A DNA stretch of 64,000 bases from Hymenolepis diminuta (taxonomy: Eukaryota; Platyhelminthes; Cestoda; Cyclophyllidea; Hymenolepididae), in contig CAADRB010000059.1 of NCBI GenBank assembly GCA_900708905.1, forward strand, positions 911,855 through 975,854, given 5' to 3'. The number at the start of each line of letters is the position of its first letter. The first letter of the stretch is position 1. The translations under genes and the position numbers were made by a program. Below the pieces are notes generated by a model that saw nothing but the letters and a program-made list of their open reading frames with translations, was not told where the DNA came from and ran no database searches. This document shows positions 26,777 through 39,761 of this stretch, in pieces.

Positions 26777-27115
26777 TGTTTATGGTAATAACGTTAGGTT
26801 TACCAGGGGCCATATCGATCGAATATTTGGTATAAGTCAAGTCACTCATGTCGCCATTTCAGTCCGGAGGTGGCAGGCAAGCCACCTCAATTTAATAATA
26901 AGCTAATTAGGTTTATATACAAAACGGTTCTTCGTTAGACGTCAGTTATGTCTCGTCGTCGGTGTCTCGGCGTGATGATCGACACCCGTTTAGGTATCTA
27001 TGTTCAAACACGCAAGCACACAGCATGACCACCTATGGACACTGTAGTTGAGATCCTATCGTCAGTCAATACTTTCTAATTGCCAGCTGTTAATAGACAT
27101 CTACAGGCTATAGCA
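26777..27115 (-). repeat. 3' LTR of a gypsy-type element (copy 2)
   Basis: It matches the solo LTR at 7743-8078 along its whole length. Read on the minus strand it begins TGCTATAG directly after a purine-rich tract (GGTGGGAGA, 27124-27116), the arrangement expected of a polypurine tract next to a 3' LTR. It shares 'ttagacgtc', 'tttaggtatctatgt' and 'tataagtca' with copy 1. Confidence 0.7.
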
Positions 27116-29010
27116 TCTCCCACCGAAATATGAAGCATCCATCTTGGGGATTCGAGACGAATCCTTTGGTCAGTCATGATGCTGCCTAGTATATGATATT
27201 TATTTTGCACACTTTAAGGTCTCTTAAATTGGAAAACAGAATTATTTTTTGGGAAAATATTATTTCTTATATGCAGCCCGCCCGTTCGTAGATTTGATCA
27301 CCAGTCCGTCTTTGTCATCAGATCGACAAGGAGATGAGAGAAATGCCATCGATCCCTGGTGGTACATGGGAGATAATATCATGATTGTTTCTTTCAGGTC
27401 GTTGCACTACATCGAGGATTGTAGGCCGTTCGAAAGTTAGAGAGCTGTACAATATAAAACACAAAAAATTTATTAATTTAAAGAATGATGTCTTAAGTAG
27501 TTCAACCAATCAAACCTTCCTGGTCTGAGTTGATTGTGATCACGAAATCAAGTGTCCTTTCCGATCTCCGTCGTAGATATCGCCGCCGTGCGGCTTAGTT
27601 TTTATGGCAGCTGCGCACTGGTGATTTAAATTATGATTGAGGGCAAATACACACTGCATGCGCTCATCGGGTCACACTTTGTCGGAACACACTCTTCGCA
27701 TGCTGTGCCTAAATCTTGACCGTTAAGTTCAGCTGCAGGAGCGGATTGTCCTAATAAGGCTAGAGATAGCCTTAGCTAAATAATTGATCGATCGGAGCAA
27801 AATTTAGCAAAATGTAGACTCAAACTGTGATCTTAGGTCCTTAACGGGCGTTTCTAGTACACCACGAGTTTATGAAAGATAGAGATAGCTGATCTGCTTG
27901 TTGTCGGCGAGAGTAGAATAACATCGGACACTTTCGAATGTGAATCTATCACCTCAGTGCATGTCGCACCTTTAGTGGGTCCGGAGTAGTAGATTAGAGC
28001 TGAATTCTGAGGGAATCTGTTTTCGATGATTGAATATGAACAGAAGGATGAGGGATTTCGGCAAGGTGCAGAAACTGGTTGCAACCTTTCACGGGATTTT
28101 TCGCATTCGTAGGTACGAGAAAAGGTGTCTGCCAGATACCGTTTTCGTCTGGGAACTGGATAAGGATGAACTCATCAATCCAGTCTGGACCCATTAGATT
28201 TATATTTAGATCTGTAACGAGGCATTCCTTGAAAATCGTCTTCTTCAGGAATGTAGCCTCGAATCGTATGGATACGTAGAGTCACACAGAATTAGATATT
28301 GGAGCTAGTGTCGATCAGGAGCTCAAATGGTATACCGTTAATGCTTAGGTTGACATATTTATTGGAATTGACATGTACCTACATTAACGTAACGTAACTC
28401 TGCCTTGTCTGAGTTAACACTCTCCTATTGTTCGGTTTCTGCCTCGTTGAACTGCTCATAGAAGATTCCTGGCAAAAGTCTTTTCCGAGGCCAGTATCGT
28501 TGCAGTTCTGACAGCGATATCTTCGATAGGGCAGTCTCGATGATAACGAAGTTCCCCGCAAAATCTGCATCTTGAGTGATTACTTTTGACAGGTCGGATT
28601 ATTTCGTATTGAGGAGTCCATTCCTTCGGAAGATAAATGATCGGTATTTTCGGATCCTCTCAGGTTGAACGCTCACAGTTCATGGCCCAGCTCCAGATTC
28701 GAATTCACGACGAGGCCTCATTAAATCGAGTTGTTTGTTTTTCGGAGTTACTGTCTGCTCTGAACCATGAATGACTAGACGAATGTCTGGGAACTTTAAC
28801 TCTCGAGTCAACGTTTCAATTATACTACTCGACCGTTTCGTTTGTCAAAAAAATGTAATTGATGACTTTATTGCCATTTCGAGAAGAAGTACCAAGCTCC
28901 ATGGTACCGCAAGATATGGTGTGATCACTGTACGAAGAGTCACATCATCGAATTCCCGTACATCATCGAAGAACCCCGTCGACTGCGTCGAAATCGCCTG
29001 CCTGACAACT
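27116..29010 (-). mobile_element. Internally deleted Ty3/gypsy element: Gag zinc knuckles and protease
   Basis: On the minus strand, in 5'-3' order, I see two Gag zinc-knuckle-like motifs in adjacent frames. The first reads CRFCGELRYHRDCP (about 28570-28529), where the position normally His is Arg. The second reads CQNCNDTGLGKDFC (about 28513-28472), where His is Leu. A protease site LLIDTSSN follows (about 28318-28300), then DWIDEF (about 28185). RT, RNase H and integrase cannot be found in the roughly 900 bp left before the polypurine tract, so pol is deleted or unrecognisable. No 5' LTR is visible near 29 kb. The two-knuckle Gag recalls the CsRn1-like branch known from trematodes, which is an inference. 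Frameshifts and stops make it non-functional. Confidence 0.75.
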
Positions 29011-32000
29011 TGAATACAATTTATTCATTAAAAATGTTTCTACAGAATCCCGATGTTTTAAAATTAATAGTGTTTTAATTTTAACCATCCCTACTTTTTA
29101 AGTTCATATCATTCTATTTAATTTGTGGAACTGGATATGTTATTGTAAGATTAATACAGTCTAGTGCGACAATATGACCAAGTCTAATATGCATAATAAA
29201 TAAGTGTCAGGGAGTTTAATCATAAATTATCGAGGCATTTCAGTATAGAAGTGCAATTTTTAATTCTACTGATTACTAAGAGCAAGTAAGCTTTCTTCAC
29301 TTATTGAACAAACCATTGCTTTGAATAAAAGCCTATGCCCTAGAATCACATTAGATTGGCATTAAAATTCAGTTGAATTGCTTATATATGTATACATAAG
29401 AATTCTACACTGTAATTGGGACAAAATCAAATCGCGAACAGTTTTATAAATGTTGCCACCATAGTAATCATTATGAAATCATCACTATAAGTGTAAAAAT
29501 TAAAGTTGGGAGATGGATCCCCTAGGGTGGCTCAGCGGATTCTATGAAAAATATTGGCTTGAAGAAACCCTGACCAATTTATTCTTAATCGGCCCATTTA
29601 TTATAGTCATGTTCCTGTATATTGTGGTTAGATTAGAGAGGGCACATTTACCTGTAATTTAGTTCCCAATCCCCTTTGATGCATATTTTCGATACTCATT
29701 TTCTACAGCGAATGTACTTAGTAGAGCCTTTTTGATTGAGCAACGCGTATCCTGCAAATTGATAATCGATTCTATCTAATTAATTCTTGATAGTGAAGAG
29801 GAGATAGCCATGTGCCAAAGAGATGACAATAAGCGTTTTTCAGGATTTATCATGCCATTGGGCATGATAATTAATGGGCATATCTATCAAGTCAGATTTC
29901 AATCAACCAATGCACATCTGTGCACACTGTGTGACGTGAATGATCAACCAAACTAGTTAATTCTGCTCAGTAAGGCGAATGATTGAATGAGTATTTCTTA
30001 TAAAAGTGGCTTCAGGATACTTCCTCTTGTCAATATTTATTTTAACTGATACTATAAATTTTTTAATAAGTTAAAACATTTTAATTTTTTAAAGTATGCT
30101 GAAGGTGGAACGAAGAATTTAGAATTTTGCCAGACTTTTGACTTAACCACCAATAATCCGGGAAATTTCACAATGCCGCCCTAATGATTTAGAATTCCAG
30201 TGAATAGAATAATACAGAGGGTAAATTAAATTAGATAACCCGCACGAATGAAATGATGGTACTCTTAGGATGCACTTATAAAACTGGGTACGCACACATA
30301 GGGGTTCTAATATATTCATGGACATATATATGGAATAGAAGGCACTCAGTGGAATGCAAGAGAGCCATACGAGCACATACTAGTGATGAATATATAAATG
30401 GATGCGGAAATAAAGACAGTCACATGATTAGTGGAGTCATCCAGTAAAATTGAAATCGCTACAACACCTCTTGAAGAAAAAGATGATAGAAATAAAGTTT
30501 AATGTAAGAAAAACGAAGAAATAGAGATGAATTCAACTCACTACATATCATTTCACAAATTTCAGTTGCTATAAGTACTCATTATAGTACTACATTATTT
30601 ATGACGAATTTGCTTTCCAAGTATTATAAATCGCGTTAATCAAAACAGAACCAAAATTATCTATTCATAATTTTGCAAGGAAATTCATGCATAAACGTAT
30701 TCGTTTAGACTAGAAGTAACCTTATTTTATACCTGCTTTAAATATTATTTTACACATATTTGTGTACTGATTTGATCCAGCTTTCGTCAGTCGTCATGTT
30801 GTTCTGTATTACTAAGTTCTCGGTCTTAAAACTACTTATCGACTTTTTTCCCACTGTCCAATACAGGTCGATTGAACTTTACTCTGCCGTCTAGTCAAAA
30901 GTTCCGGCCTGCTTAGTTTGAGTGCATCAATTTTTATCAATACAGATATTCCTATTTTGTCAATGTTTCCTTTTCTACCTTGTGGTAAAGAAGTTCGAAC
31001 AATTGGCAAGGGAAACAGATGAACTAGTTTTTTCCCTTCTGCATTGGTGTCTTTCAGCTAATATTAAATGAAATATGCTCTCACTTAAAATCCCTCCAAT
31101 ATCCATTAGCACTTAAAAATCTCAGCAACTCAAACTGCAAGTCAGGAGTTATGCACAAAAGATGCAAATTTATCTACTGACCTTCGACTGCTCTAGTAAC
31201 ATTAACCTAAGAAACCTTAAAAGGGAAAATCAGCACGAACCCCCCAAAGATGGTAAGAAAGTTAAGAGAAAAAGTACGTAGTTTTAAAATATGCTGGTAA
31301 TTGGGGAAGAGAAAATTATTTATGAAAAGTAAATGCAATAAGTTTAATATTGACCTAATTGGGCAATTTTTTGCGTCTACTCTCAACCTTCTATTTGTAA
31401 GTTTCACATAGCACATTCGAAATTGCACATGTTAATCCAGTTAAACCCGAAAAAATGTCAAATATAAAAGAGAATACGGAATAATTTTGAGATTTATTTA
31501 TTAAAACTCAGTAACTGTTATATTTTAATTTTTGAAATCGTCTAATCTTACAATTTTGAAATATGAAACATCTCCACTTTGTGCTATATATAAGTTAGTT
31601 TTTTGCTCGAAGTATAGATAGCTCTGAATCTAGAAGCTTCTCTTTCTAGGAATTTTTACTAAATTTTAGTAATTAGAGAAATAGTGAGGGATTTCATATC
31701 TGTGATAGCAACTGTATAGTAATATTTGGGATTATCTTGAGTTAACTCCATTACGCTCTGCCGCTCTAAAACACCCCAGATGGTATCTGCTAGCCACGAC
31801 TGATTGTCATGATCAAACTTCCAATTTAATTGACTATCCAACAAATTGTAAAATTTGAAGCTCTGACTTTAATCCAAAATACAAACAAAGTAAGTGTCGT
31901 TTGATGCTCAATCTTTTACCCGATTCCTCTTCCTCCAACCATATGTCTAGGCCTCTTTTTATATTGTATCATGAGTGATAATACATTAATTGCATTTTAC

Positions 32001-33121
32001 TTTACTTCATTAAAGACATCATCCAATTTGAAAAATTCATCTAAAGTTACTTATTCATGACACAATCTGACCAATTCGAAATAACAGCTGAACATATATA
32101 TATATATATATATATTTTGATGAAATTTTAATATCAAAATACATAAATTCTTACCGCTAAATATCTTCCATGGCTACGTGGCTCCATGTCGATGGGTGTT
32201 ATTGCGCAAACTGCGATGGGCCCTAATTGGACAAAAAGCCTAACAACTCCTTCTAATATCAACTAATAATGGAATGATATTTTATTTACGAATCAAAATT
32301 TACATGTTTGCATCGCAACAATGAAGTATGAGGCGGATAGCTGTTTGCATACATCTTCAAATAAGCTTCATTGAATTGCACGCGTCCACACATTATCGGC
32401 TTCCAGTCATCGCATCTGGGAATGTCATCTCTACCTGAAAACATCTTCTACTCTGTCAATGACTAACCAGAGAGCTTATCTTCTTTTTGTATTTACTTAA
32501 TAAATGGATGTGTTTGGAGAGGAGCATGTTTGCCTTCTTTCACTCTTATGGTGTTTAAATTAAATTAAGTCATAGTTAAAAAAACACTATTCTACTATTT
32601 AATTTTGACGTAAATAAATACCATTAGGATTTTGTGGAATTTGTCATTTATTTGTTTTTATTCGTTTGGATTTTGAAAATTGTCCTCTATGTCCCTCAGC
32701 TCCCTCGCAAGAGACCCGAATTATAGTGCAAAACCTGTATTGAACAAGGTTAAAGTCAATAGTTTCGGAGAGTGGGGAGACTTTTTCTCCAGTTAAGGAA
32801 ACGTCGTGAGGCAGGAAAAGAATACTTTATAGTCCAGTAGACAAGATGGGAGAGAACGCTCGCTTGCATTTGCGGATGTAAATCGATATACGCTCTCAGA
32901 CGAGTGGTATTCTATTCGTGCAGCCGAATGAGTCATTAGTCACTAAAGTTATAGGAAAATGAGTCGTTTTAGCAGTTGAAATTTTGCTTGCGGTGACATT
33001 AGCCCCGGGAAAACATTTTAGGAATATTAAACAGAGGACGGGCGGTGAGTCATAACCAGAGTCTTTCGAAAATTTTTGCTCCAAGTAATACAACATATAT
33101 TACTTTCGTCCTTGTTTGTGT
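29011..33121. other. Gene-free AT-rich DNA with a (TA)n tract
   Basis: I found no supportable exon. An uninterrupted TA dinucleotide run lies at about 32094-32115. A less AT-rich patch at 32660-33060 may be decayed repeat. The + frame at 30253-30447 (ECKRAIRAHTSDEY and so on) faintly recalls GIY-YIG-type retroelement fragments, but not well enough to call. Confidence 0.45.
32094..32115. repeat. (TA)n microsatellite
   Basis: About 11 uninterrupted TA units. Confidence 0.9.
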
Positions 33122-33346
33122 TGATCATGTAGTGGTTAACATGGTGGTCTGGAAAGCGAGAGTTTACGGGTTCGATATCTATTAGTACACATCCATTGAT
33201 TGGAATGATCAACCGTATTGTTTAAGTCCGGTCGATAAAGGGGGTTATAGAATTCGAGTTTCTCACCATGAAAGCTCCTTGATGCTGCCTCTCTACTAAG
33301 GAGGAGCGCTGGAAAACGCATTCCTAAATGGCACTAGGGGTTTATT
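33122..33346 (+). repeat. tRNA-derived SINE, best-preserved copy
   Basis: A box 'tagtggttaac' (about 33130) and B box 'ggttcgatatc' (33169-33179) have tRNA-gene spacing. An unrelated body of about 165 bp follows ('aagtccggtcgataaag', 'agaattcgag', 'gctggaaaacgcatt'), and this body recurs in other copies on both strands. The tRNA-like part cannot fold into a sound tRNA, so it is a SINE head and not a tRNA gene. Confidence 0.7.
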
Positions 33347-33976
33347 TTCGTCCTTTGCTTATTCTTTTAATTCTTTCATAGACTAGATGCAAATATTTTA
33401 CCTGGAAAATTACACCTTATTCTTGTTATCTAAAAATTAAAAAATTTAATAACGATTATATTTTAAGGGATGGCATAATGGATTTAGATTCCATGTGTCT
33501 AAAGCAAATAATAATAGTATTATTACTCCTAGCAGTGAAAAAAATAATATTTTCCATTGTGTGGAGGCAACCGATATCGGGTAAGAAAAGTTCAATAAGG
33601 GGTTAGGGAAGGAAATCGAAAAGAAAGGGCCAAAAGTGTTACTTCAATTGATTTTCGGATTCTGATTGTTGAATATTCACTTATAAGGGAAGTTCACAGC
33701 TTTAAATACGAAATCCAAATTTCAGGTTTTGATTTGATTCTTTTCCACAATCTGCAGTGCTTATAGAAGGGTCGGTTAATTATGACTGCCGGTCTTCCCA
33801 TTTCCATTCATTTCTTTCGAAAGCCGAAAAGCAGTTTGTATAATCTTAACAATACATAGATCACAGAGCAGAGTTTAAAGTATAATCAAAAATAGGTTTT
33901 TAGTATATCGAACGCCATTATACAAGGAGCCAATGGAATGCCACCTTGCACTTCCCTACCCAAGTAGTAATTTTCG

Positions 33977-34000
33977 ATTGGCTATTGGGTAATACATAAA
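33977..34000 (+). promoter_or_regulatory. Inverted CCAAT plus TATA-like element of peptide gene A
   Basis: ATTGG (33977-33981) is followed 16 nt later by the TATA-like 'tacataaa' (33993-34000), 54 nt before the ATG at 34047. Gene B has the same two elements at nearly the same spacing. Confidence 0.5.
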
Positions 34001-34046
34001 GATTGAATCTATTTGTAATTCGTATTGGAAAAATTTTTCGCTTAGA

Positions 34047-34739
34047 ATGCTATCTCAGAAGTCTATGATTATTGCTGTTTCTTTGATCTTCTTAATCTCA
34101 TTCACCAGCGCTTCGGATACGGTAAATTATTATTTGATTTATTACTATAATAGATACCTTATTGGTAGTAAAACGTATGTTTTAATGTTTTTTAATCTTT
34201 CATTTGTATAAAACAGGATTATTGTTACACCCAACTCAAAATGGAAAAATAAACTTTTACAAGTTGTCACATATTTGTTTACTATTTCTTTATGAATTTA
34301 TATTTTTTACATTTTATCCATTTTTGAATATTTCGAAAATATCTTTTATGCCTCCACGTGTTTCCTACTTAAATACCTGTCAGAATACTTCTCAAATCCC
34401 CATCGAACTTAAAGACAACAGACCCAATTTTCACATATTCTCATTTCTCATTTTCATCTTTCTAGTATACATTGATCTTCTGATTAATCCCATTTATTCC
34501 CAAGCGTTAATTTATATCAAAATTTGAGTTATGAAAACAATTGCCTTTTATTTTTTTATTCTCAGAGAAATAGGATCGGTACACATCGCAGAGATTGCAA
34601 TTTCATATGCGCTGATGCAAACGATGCTGAGTTGTGCGAAGAGGTTTGCAGAAGAGCTCTTTCAGATAGAAGCTTCAGAAACTTCGAGAAGCGTATCATC
34701 GATCCTTTAATGTATTCCACCAGATTCTCTAACTTCTAA
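34047..34739 (+). CDS. Small secreted Cys-motif peptide precursor A (RFSNF family)
   Basis: Not matched to any family I know. Two exons, 34047-34121 and 34566-34739, joined in phase 0 (gtaaat...ctcag), give 82 aa. Exon 1 is essentially a signal peptide (MLSQKSMIIAVSLIFLISFTSA, probable cleavage after SA). Exon 2 reads RNR..., then four cysteines spaced C-x3-C-x8-C-x3-C (CNFIC to CEEVC), a basic stretch, the dibasic KR, and a C-terminal 14-mer, IIDPLMYSTRFSNF, directly before the stop. There is no Gly for amidation. The layout fits a peptide hormone, or a small disulfide hairpin with a releasable tail. The paralogue at 39836-40316 conserves the intron position, the cysteine spacing, the KR and the tail. 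An AATAAA lies 45 nt after the stop. No other member was found in the window. Confidence 0.8.
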
Positions 34740-34783
34740 ATTCTTCTTGATTGAATCTCGTCATAAAAGTTTATTTCGAAACT

Positions 34784-34789
34784 AATAAA
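34784..34789 (+). terminator. Poly(A) signal of peptide gene A
   Basis: Canonical AATAAA starting 45 nt after the stop codon. Confidence 0.65.
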
Positions 34790-35879
34790 GTATTTCATCA
34801 GCTTGAAGGAGCTTTTACAATTTCCTGATATATGGTGAATAACTAGGTACAACGTGTGAATAATTTAAATGCAATTTAAGTTCTAAGAAAGAATTTTGAC
34901 AATCTCGCTAATCTGTTCTTAAAAGTATGAATGTCGACTTGTATAATAAAAGATGAACTTATTAATGAAGTATTGATTTCTCCCAGTCATTGCAAATTAT
35001 TAAAAAAATTTTTCCGATTTACTATTCAGTAAATACTTTTAGCAAGAGAAATCAGTGAGATCATATGAAATATTAAAAAAAAATATGAGAAATGCAACTA
35101 AAGTGCGTGTGACTATTCAATTATAATGATCGAAGGTGAATAATTTTTCTTAATCATCTTTTGGAGAAACTGCAAATACACTGTCATTAGGCGCTTTATT
35201 GCCCGCACGGGAAGATTATAAAATGCCTTATTCAAAACCACGAAAAGTAAAACAATAGAAGGCTTTTGCTCAAAAGCATTTCGGATAAGTGTTCTAATGC
35301 CTAATATTGCCTGATAAGTTGATATTTCTTTACAGAAACCCTATGATGACAAGTCAAGCTTTCTAGTTAGGTAGGATCTCAGTCTTTCATCGACTATTGA
35401 TTCATAAATATTTATGAGAAATATTTCTACCTAACAATTTAAATGATTCATTTTGCGCTTCTTTTCATACAGCGAGGCCGCTTCCGCGTCTATCCATTCA
35501 CGTGGGATTATTTGCATACCTTATCAATAGACATTAAAGACTGTTAACAAATGAGTGTCAACTTTCTCGCCACTGTAAAAGCTCAGATCTTATTAGAATC
35601 GTTAGAATTAGAGAGTAGAGCTTCAGTTACTAATGACTCTCTCACAGTCAGATCCCACTCACGACACAAGATTCTCAGGTCAGATAAAAGGCAGTCACGA
35701 GAGACCGTAAATATTTTATTATCATGCCAAGCTAAGGAGCACTACTAACGTGCGTCCTCAAGTGATCAGTCTCTGCTCATTTCTGTAAGAGGGAGCTTAA
35801 AACTCGCCTCGGGGATTCGAACGCTTTTCGTGGATCCTTTCCCTTGAGAGTTTAGAAACTTCCTATTTGTTCCTCAATA
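34790..35879. other. Intergenic region with a less AT-rich patch
   Basis: The first 700 bases are plain AT-rich DNA. At about 35540-35860 the composition changes, and a + ATG-started frame of 65 codons (35551-35748) appears. It directly adjoins the LINE remnant and is probably more repeat debris. I cannot identify it. Confidence 0.4.
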
Positions 35880-37010
35880 TAATCCATTTTAGGATGTCTT
35901 ATAAGATTCATTATTTGATTTCGTTCTTTTATAAACTCTTAAATCTTTCGGAAGTTGTGCATCGAGACATCTCACGAAAAAAACGCATTTAACTCCAACT
36001 CAGACTTCATCGTATCCGCGACACTTTGATGCCAACCCTCTATCTTTTGATTATAGTTTTTAGAAACAAACGCCCGTGACTGAGACACATTGTCGACAGT
36101 TTTGATCAATTGGAAACAATTAGCTAGTGAGTTTTCGAGTGTCTGATTTATGGGACACTGGCAGCAATCAATGTGTTTTCCAATCAGATCAATCCCTTGA
36201 CTTAATTGCTAAAACTTCAGACCACGGCTAGGTCTGAAGTTTCTGTCCTACTGTGACACTTTAAGTCGCATAACACATGACATCAGGCAGTGGTCGAATA
36301 ATGGTAGACCTATTCGGGAGGTCCGTACATCTATAACTTTCAAATTTTTGCAGTGAGAAGATAGAATGAGATCCATCGCTACTCCTTCGCCAGATGGATG
36401 ATACCATGTCAATCTCCAGGGGTTCTTCTTTTCAAAGAAGGGATTTATAATCTTCAATTAATGTTGCTGGCGGAAGCATAGAGGTCTTACTCCATTTTCA
36501 GATGTTTATTTATCTGAATCCGCAAGGTCATCTAAGATAGAGCGAACAATCGAATGGTAATCGGAATCAAGTCTACAGGTAAAGTCGCCCATAACAAAGA
36601 CTTCGGCTATTGTATGCCTGAGATCGCGGCAGGGTTCCGCTAGTTCCGCGTAGAACTTCCTTTTCTCTCATCGTAAGAACAGTCAGTTAGTGAATAGTAG
36701 CCGATGATGACGAATGAAGGTTCACGGTCTTTGAACTTTATTAACGCCAATCTGCCTCCGAATTCAAAGGATGAAGTTTTTCCGTGATTTATGAGAAAGG
36801 CAACTTCAGAATATGATTTTCAGTAGACGATGGTCTTATATTGCAGAATGTTCAATTCCTTGATGTCCCGATGCTATTTGTATACACTTTAGTCTCAGTA
36901 AGCACAGCACATGCTTATGAATTCAAGTTGAGCAAATCTCCTTAAATTTCAGTTCTTCGTTGATTCCTCGACCAAATTTGTAGATAGATAGGGATGGGCG
37001 AAAGCGGGCA
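35880..37010 (-). mobile_element. LINE retrotransposon remnant, AP-endonuclease domain
   Basis: In broken minus-strand frames, in order, I see a segment with GGRLALIKFK and PSFVIIGYYS (about 36790-36690), then EVFVMGDFTCRLDSD (about 36610-36560), an endonuclease GDFN-type motif with Asn replaced. After it come FFEKKNPWRLTWYHPSGEG and DVRTSRIG...DHCLM (36457-36250). These match the apurinic-like endonuclease of RTE/CR1-type LINEs. Weaker similarity continues to about 35880. No reverse transcriptase is present. Stops and shifts show that it is dead. Confidence 0.75.
36212..36242. repeat. Perfect 12-bp stem-loop inside the LINE remnant
   Basis: AAACTTCAGACC, a 7-nt loop, then GGTCTGAAGTTT. It lies immediately downstream (minus strand) of the endonuclease segment. 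Confidence 0.8.
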
Positions 37011-39761
37011 TTCGGATTCACTGCAGGAGAAAGCGGAGAGTGGTGAGTTAAAAACCCCTTCTTTTTAATGGAATAGCAGGCGCTGTTTTTTCGTTATTGT
37101 CTGTTTTCATATACTCAAACAGTTACGAGCTCACTGGAGATGTCCATGAAACAGAGTTAAACATTCGTTTAATAATTTTTAAACGACATGTTATACTACT
37201 TGTTGGCATGTAAGTACAATGTTTTGTTTAGTCTTTCTCATTTTTCAGAAGCATACTTGATTAAGGATTTCTTAAAATTTAATTTTTACAGTGACTGTTA
37301 ATGATACTTATTATATTCTCCATTGTTATTTAGTAAAATAGCGGGGAGCAATTATTGCAAATTATTTCAAATTGTTACTGATTCGAAACTGAATTTTACC
37401 AATTACACTGATGAGTTCACGAAATTCGTAGCAGAATATGGAGGCATCAAATTAGTGGCGACCAACTATTCTACCCGAAGTAATCGGAAAGGGGAAAACC
37501 GAGCAGGAGGAAGGCTTTAGTTGAACAGAACAGAGAAATTTAGGCAAATAATACAAGAGGAGCAAGGGAATTGCGGGTTGTGTTACAGTGGTGGAAATGG
37601 ATCCAAAGATAGTATATATCGTTATGTATTGGCAGGAATTTAGTCAAGTTAAATTGATTTCATGATCGATCGTGCCAGAGTAAATGAAGTGAACAATTAA
37701 TTGCAAGTTTCCCGTTTATAAGGTAGCGCCGCTGCCCAATGTTATTGGGTAATTCTACCTATGAATCATGAGGTCTCTCTGGACCAGTATTATCAGGCAA
37801 ACTGGAAATGAACGATTAGTATCAAATCAATAGTCTCTAACTAAGCAACCATCTTTATGCATTGGAAGTCATTAATAGACTTATCTACATACAAATAAAG
37901 TAGGTAAAGTTGATAAACGCATGTAGATAGAGAAAAGTAAAAGAGAACTGTCCATTCTCAGAATTTCAAGTCGTCTTTATCTAGCTTCGTGTTAAACTCC
38001 CTTTGAGACAAGCGAATGTTATATATTTGACTCCTTGCCATCATGTTTATCTCGTTTATCTATCAAAACAGTTGTAACTGACAAAACATAGTAACATGTG
38101 ATCTATTCTGTTTGAGATCATCTAGTTTTTCTTAAGTAATCTTTAATATGTTACAATGAACAAAGTGAACAGAACTTACTAAGCTCTGCTAATTTAAGTT
38201 TTCAGCCACCTCTTCTCTGCTGTGGTAAGACTGTAAGTCGGCGAATTGTATGTAAGAACATTTTGACTTCTCAATCATTGGAAAAGAAAAACAGAATGAA
38301 GCTGTACGATCGGTCCTTCTTGATTAAAAATACTGTTAACAAGCATTGAACGTCGTAAGCTAACATTTGTTCTATTCTAGGGTTAGAATTATGAAATTTG
38401 GAAATATTTTAAATACTGTACAAATCGAATTCAAAAATCAAATGAAGCAAGACTTTTTGATATCTTACCGTTACTCTCGGCATCTTTCTGATCTCCTTCC
38501 CTTTTTTCATTTATCAGAACTTCTGCTTACAGATATCTGTTGCTTTCCGCAATTAGAAGTTGTATAACTATTTTATCACTGTGAATAGTAATAATAATTG
38601 CATTACAATGATATCAGAGTGAGGTATAGTCTTTGAATGAAAGTTAATTTGATCCCAATGTTGAAATATTTAATCAAATAATTGCCACCCTCTTCATGGT
38701 TTAATTTCTAGTTCTATCATCTTCCAATTCAACGAAATATTTAAATATAACGTCAAATAATATTATTAGATGACAACAATATTGGCTATTGAAGGGGCCA
38801 TAGCCATCGGGAAAAAAATGATATCTTCGTATAGAGGTTATAAATTAAAGGATAACTTTTCGGCTCACAATGTTCTGAGCTTAAAATCATTTTTCAAAAT
38901 CAGTGTCCGAACTTAGCTATTTAAAATCCCATAAAGATCATCTTGCAAAATTGTGGTTAGGGCTTCTAGGCCTTGGATAGACATGATGCAAATGGAATTA
39001 GGCTTAAACAGTGTTGGTATATCACAGCCACTTCAAGGAGGCGAGTACTGATAATTAGAGATCTACGGAAAGAGACTTTGCTGAGATGGAGGAAGAGAAT
39101 AAAATAATTGTCCCTCTGCTCCCAATGAACTGGATGAACCAAAGATCAGTCTTAAGAGAGGTTGAAAAGGGAGTTTTCAAAATGTATTCAGTTGTCCTTC
39201 TATCCGTTGTCAAAGAAAGGGTAGAGGAATGCGGTGGTGGATCCTCAATGTCTGGCCACATAATAAATTCTCTTTGAAATACGGCGAGGTGAGTATAATT
39301 AACTTTTTCTTATGGTCATGTGTGCCCCATTTGTTAATCTTGATGATTGAATCATGATATAGCCTAGACGTATTCTAGCTGTGATCTTCTGAATTATTAC
39401 AATCCAGTCTTTTAATCTTTTGAAAATGTTAAAGTAAAATTAGCATTCCAATACAAAGGTGTTAGAATTACACTCTCTAGAAGGAAATTAGTATGCTAAA
39501 GCGACACTATTACAACAAATTACTATCTTTTTTATTATCAGTACTTTAATTGTCAGAAACTGATCGACTTAACTATTTATTTGTTATATAGTAACAAAAT
39601 TACCGACGATTTTATTTGTAAAGGCTTAGGAAATTCGAAATATCTTTGAGAATTAGCGTTACTTAAGTGATTAAGTGAGAGAGATAGAGTATTTATCGAA
39701 CACAGTTAGCGGATATCCTATCAAGTTTATCTACTTACTTCCCTATGCTTCCTCAAATCTC
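37011..39761. other. Gene-free region upstream of peptide gene B
   Basis: No supported exon. It contains dispersed-repeat copy 2 (about 38240-38620). A short stretch at 39055-39277 is open on both strands, with a + ATG at 39086 (63 codons) and a gtgagt about 12 nt past its stop. Neither reading resembles a known family. Confidence 0.4.
38240..38620 (+). repeat. Old dispersed repeat, copy 2
   Basis: Collinear with 2790-3240: 'acattttgacttctcaa', 'ccttcttgatt', and 'caaatgaagcaagac' followed by a TCT/CTT-rich stretch. It is diverged and has no coding content. Confidence 0.45.

Noticed and set aside
30253..30447. GIY-YIG / Penelope-like retroelement remnant
   Set aside because: ECKRAIRAHTSDEY is suggestive, but the rest of the domain cannot be traced.
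33122..33200. tRNA gene (A and B boxes present)
   Set aside because: The stems do not pair as a tRNA, and the same head-plus-body recurs elsewhere, so it is a SINE.
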